Origin: TMED8 sp038125725
GTDB lineage: Bacteria; Pseudomonadota; Alphaproteobacteria; Rhodospirillales; Casp-alpha2
Assembly: GCA_038125725.1 (NCBI GenBank)
Contig: JAYPEK010000098.1
Coordinates: 1-5,636 of the forward strand
DNA: 5,636 bases
Direction of reading: 5' to 3'
Position numbers and translations under genes: made by a program. The notes beneath the pieces are model-generated. The model searched no databases. It was not told the DNA's origin and worked only from the letters and a program-made list of their open reading frames with translations. Positions 3,390 through 5,636 of the stretch are shown piece by piece; the stretch's first letter is position 1, and every line of letters begins with the position of its first letter.

Positions 3390-5636
3390 CTAGCCCACCT
3401 GACCCAGGCGCTCCAGCGCCTCGCCCAGGCGCGCGTGCACCTGGCGGGCGTCGGCGAGCTTCTCGCGCTCGGTCTCGACCACCTCGTCGGGGGCGTTGGC
3501 GACGAACTTCTCGTTCGCCAGCTTCTTCTCGAAGCGCTGGATCTCGCTTACCTGCTTAGCGACCTCTTTTTCAAGCCGCGCCTTCTCGGCGGCAACGTCG
3601 ATGACGTCGGCCACCGGCAGCACCACCGTCGCCTCGTCCAGAACCGCCTGCACGGCGCCCTTCGGCACCTCGCCAGTCAGCGCCTCGATGCTGGACAAGC
3701 GGGCCATGCGGGTGATCTGTTCCGCATGGTCTTCCATGCAGCGCTTGGCGACCTCGCCGGCATCCTTCACCAAAAGCGGAATTTCCGCCTTCACCGGCAC
3801 GTTCATTTCGCTTCTAAGCCCGCGCACCAGCGAAATCAGCCGCACCACCCAATCCATCTCGGCGTTGGCCTCATGATCGATCAGGCTGTCGTCGAGCTCC
3901 GGCCAGGGCGCGCTGATCATCGGCGCCGAACGCTCGGTGCCCATCTGCTCCCACAGCTCTTCCGTGATGAACGGCATGATCGGGTGCATCAGGTGCAGGA
4001 TCTGGTCCAGCACCCAGGCGGCGGTGGCGCGGGTCTCGTCCTTGACCGCGCCGTCCTCGCCCTGCAACACCGGCTTCACCAGTTCCAGATACCAGTCGCA
4101 GAAGGTGCCCCAGGTGAACTGGTAGATGGCCTGCGCCGCCTCGTTGAACTTGTAGGCGTCGATGGCCGCCGAAACGGCGCGCTCGGCTTCGGTCACCTTG
4201 CCGACGATCCATTTGTTGACGGTGCCCGAGACCTTCGAGGGATCGAACGCTTCGTCCGGCCGGCACTCGTTCATTTCGCAGAACCTGGCCGCGTTCCAGA
4301 TCTTGGTGCAGAAGTTGCGGTAGCCCTCGACCCGCTGTTCCGACAGGCGCACGTCGCGTCCCTGGGCGGCGAAAGCGGTGAGCGTGAAGCGCAGCGCGTC
4401 GGCGCCGTACTTCTCGATCAGCTCGATCGGGTCGATGACGTTGCCCTTCGACTTCGACATCTTCTGGCCCTTCTCGTCGCGGACCAGGGCATGGATGTAG
4501 ACCGTGTGGAACGGCACCTCGCCATCCATGAAGTGGATGCCCATCATCATCATCCGGGCGACCCAGAAGAAGATGATGTCGAAACCGGTGATCAAGACGT
4601 CGGTCTTGTAGTAGCGCTCCAGTTCCAGCGTCTCCTCGGGCCAGCCGAGCGTCGAGAACGGCCAGAGCGCGGAAGAGAACCAGGTGTCGAGCACGTCCGG
4701 GTCGCGGACCAGTTCCTTGTCCTCGCCGTAGACGGCACGGGCTGCGGCCTTCGCCGCCTCCTCGGTTTCCTCGACGAAAATCTCGCCGTCGGGGCCGAAC
4801 CAGGCCGGGATCTGATGCCCCCACCAGATCTGGCGTGAGATACACCAGGGCTGGATATTGCGCATCCATTCGTAATAGGTGTTTTCCCACTGCTTCGGCA
4901 CGAACTGGGTCTTGCCCTGCTCCACCGCCGTGATCGCCGGACCGGCCAGGCGCTTGGCGTCAACGAACCATTGGTCCATGAGCCAGGGCTCGATGACCAC
5001 GCCGGACCGGTCGCCGTAGGGGATGGTCATGGCGTTGTCTTCAATCTTCTCCAGCAGCCCCAGCGCCTCGATCTCCTTGATTACCGCGTCGCGGCATTCG
5101 AAACGGTCGAGGCCGCGCAGGTGCTCGGGCACGTTGTCATTCATGCGCGCGTCGCGGTCGAGCACGTTGATGAGCTTCAGGTTGTGGCGCTGACCGACCT
5201 CGAAGTCGTTGAAGTCGTGCGCCGGCGTGATCTTCACGGCGCCCGAGCCCTTCTCCGGGTCGGCGTAGTCGTCGGCGACGATGGGGATGGCACGGTCGAC
5301 AAGCGGCAGGATCGCCTTTTTCCCGACCAGGTCCTTGTAGCGCTCGTCATCCGGATGCACCGCGACGGCGGTATCGCCGAGCATGGTTTCCGGTCGCGTG
5401 GTGCCGACGGTGACGAAGCGGCCTTCTTCGCCCTCGATGGGGTATTTCATGTACCACATCTTGCCCATGGTCTCGCGCTGCTCGACCTCAAGGTCCGAGA
5501 TCGCCGTGTGCAGCAGCGGATCCCAGTTCACCAGCCGCTTGTCGCGGTAGATCAGGCCCTGCTTGTAGAGCTCGACGAACACCTTGCGGACGGCGGCGGA
5601 AAGACCGTCGTCCATGGTGAAGCGCTCGCGCGACCA
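3390..5636 (-). CDS. valS: Valyl-tRNA synthetase, partial (N-terminus beyond window)
   Basis: This class-I synthetase activates valine and charges tRNA-Val, and hydrolyses mischarged Thr-tRNA in its editing domain. It acts in the cytoplasm. The visible 748 residues begin in WSRERFTMDDGLSAAVRKVF and lack the upstream HIGH motif, so roughly 130-150 N-terminal residues lie outside. The reading frame is open to the window edge; the internal Met at 5615 is not the start. In visible numbering: CP1 editing motif GTTRPET (78-84) and GSGAVKITPAHDFND (130-144); WCISRQIWWGHQIPAW (264-279); DVLDTWFSSALWPFS (314-328); KMSKS (392-396, encoded at 4463-4449); anticodon-binding helices from about 440; and the C-terminal coiled-coil arm typical of ValRS (about 680-746), with KFVANAPDEVVETEREKL. 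All visible motifs are intact, so the gene appears functional. The amidohydrolase gene follows after 32 bp. Confidence 0.98.
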   Translation of the reverse strand, partial: WSRERFTMDDGLSAAVRKVFVELYKQGLIYRDKRLVNWDPLLHTAISDLEVEQRETMGKMWYMKYPIEGEEGRFVTVGTTRPETMLGDTAVAVHPDDERYKDLVGKKAILPLVDRAIPIVADDYADPEKGSGAVKITPAHDFNDFEVGQRHNLKLINVLDRDARMNDNVPEHLRGLDRFECRDAVIKEIEALGLLEKIEDNAMTIPYGDRSGVVIEPWLMDQWFVDAKRLAGPAITAVEQGKTQFVPKQWENTYYEWMRNIQPWCISRQIWWGHQIPAWFGPDGEIFVEETEEAAKAAARAVYGEDKELVRDPDVLDTWFSSALWPFSTLGWPEETLELERYYKTDVLITGFDIIFFWVARMMMMGIHFMDGEVPFHTVYIHALVRDEKGQKMSKSKGNVIDPIELIEKYGADALRFTLTAFAAQGRDVRLSEQRVEGYRNFCTKIWNAARFCEMNECRPDEAFDPSKVSGTVNKWIVGKVTEAERAVSAAIDAYKFNEAAQAIYQFTWGTFCDWYLELVKPVLQGEDGAVKDETRATAAWVLDQILHLMHPIMPFITEELWEQMGTERSAPMISAPWPELDDSLIDHEANAEMDWVVRLISLVRGLRSEMNVPVKAEIPLLVKDAGEVAKRCMEDHAEQITRMARLSSIEALTGEVPKGAVQAVLDEATVVLPVADVIDVAAEKARLEKEVAKQVSEIQRFEKKLANEKFVANAPDEVVETEREKLADARQVHARLGEALERLGQVG

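Noticed and set aside
3435..4838. A 467-codon open frame on the plus strand, antisense to valS
   Set aside because: It lies entirely opposite well-conserved ValRS coding sequence, and its translation is low-complexity in His/Arg/Val/Leu. It is the usual shadow frame of a GC-rich gene.

Overview
The window looks like an ordinary chromosomal segment of a GC-rich proteobacterium, most likely an alphaproteobacterium (Rhodospirillales-like). I base this on the high G+C, the densely packed genes and the general look of the IlvD, ValRS and PilZ proteins. The taxonomic call is impressionistic, because no search could be run.

Layout from left to right: (1) the first 47 codons of ilvD (dihydroxy-acid dehydratase) on the minus strand, running off the left edge; (2) a 165-bp divergent intergenic region; (3) a 103-residue single-domain PilZ protein on the plus strand, followed after 16 bp by (4) a 414-residue class-V PLP-dependent enzyme of the cysteine-desulfurase-like type, which has the PLP lysine but no cysteine in its C-terminal third; (5) a convergent junction of only 19 bp; (6) a 180-residue unrecognised membrane protein with a two-helix hairpin and a C-terminal coiled coil, minus strand; (7) a 280-residue amidohydrolase with a signal peptide, minus strand; (8) valS (valyl-tRNA synthetase), minus strand, with its N-terminus beyond the right edge.

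The three minus-strand genes valS, amidohydrolase and membrane protein run in the same direction with gaps of 32 and 71 bp, so they could be transcribed together from a valS promoter outside the window. The PilZ and PLP-enzyme genes form a likely two-gene unit. IlvD (branched-chain amino acid synthesis) and ValRS (charging of tRNA-Val) are housekeeping functions, and the genes between them look like accessory chromosomal genes of uncertain physiology.

I found no mobile element, CRISPR array, tRNA, rRNA or phage signature, and no gap over 300 bp without a gene. I do not see a convincing undescribed multi-gene system. The most useful leads are the cysteine-less desulfurase-like enzyme paired with a PilZ protein, an exact in-frame repeat over the PilZ ligand motif, the unrecognised membrane coiled-coil protein, and several small inverted or direct repeats at gene boundaries.
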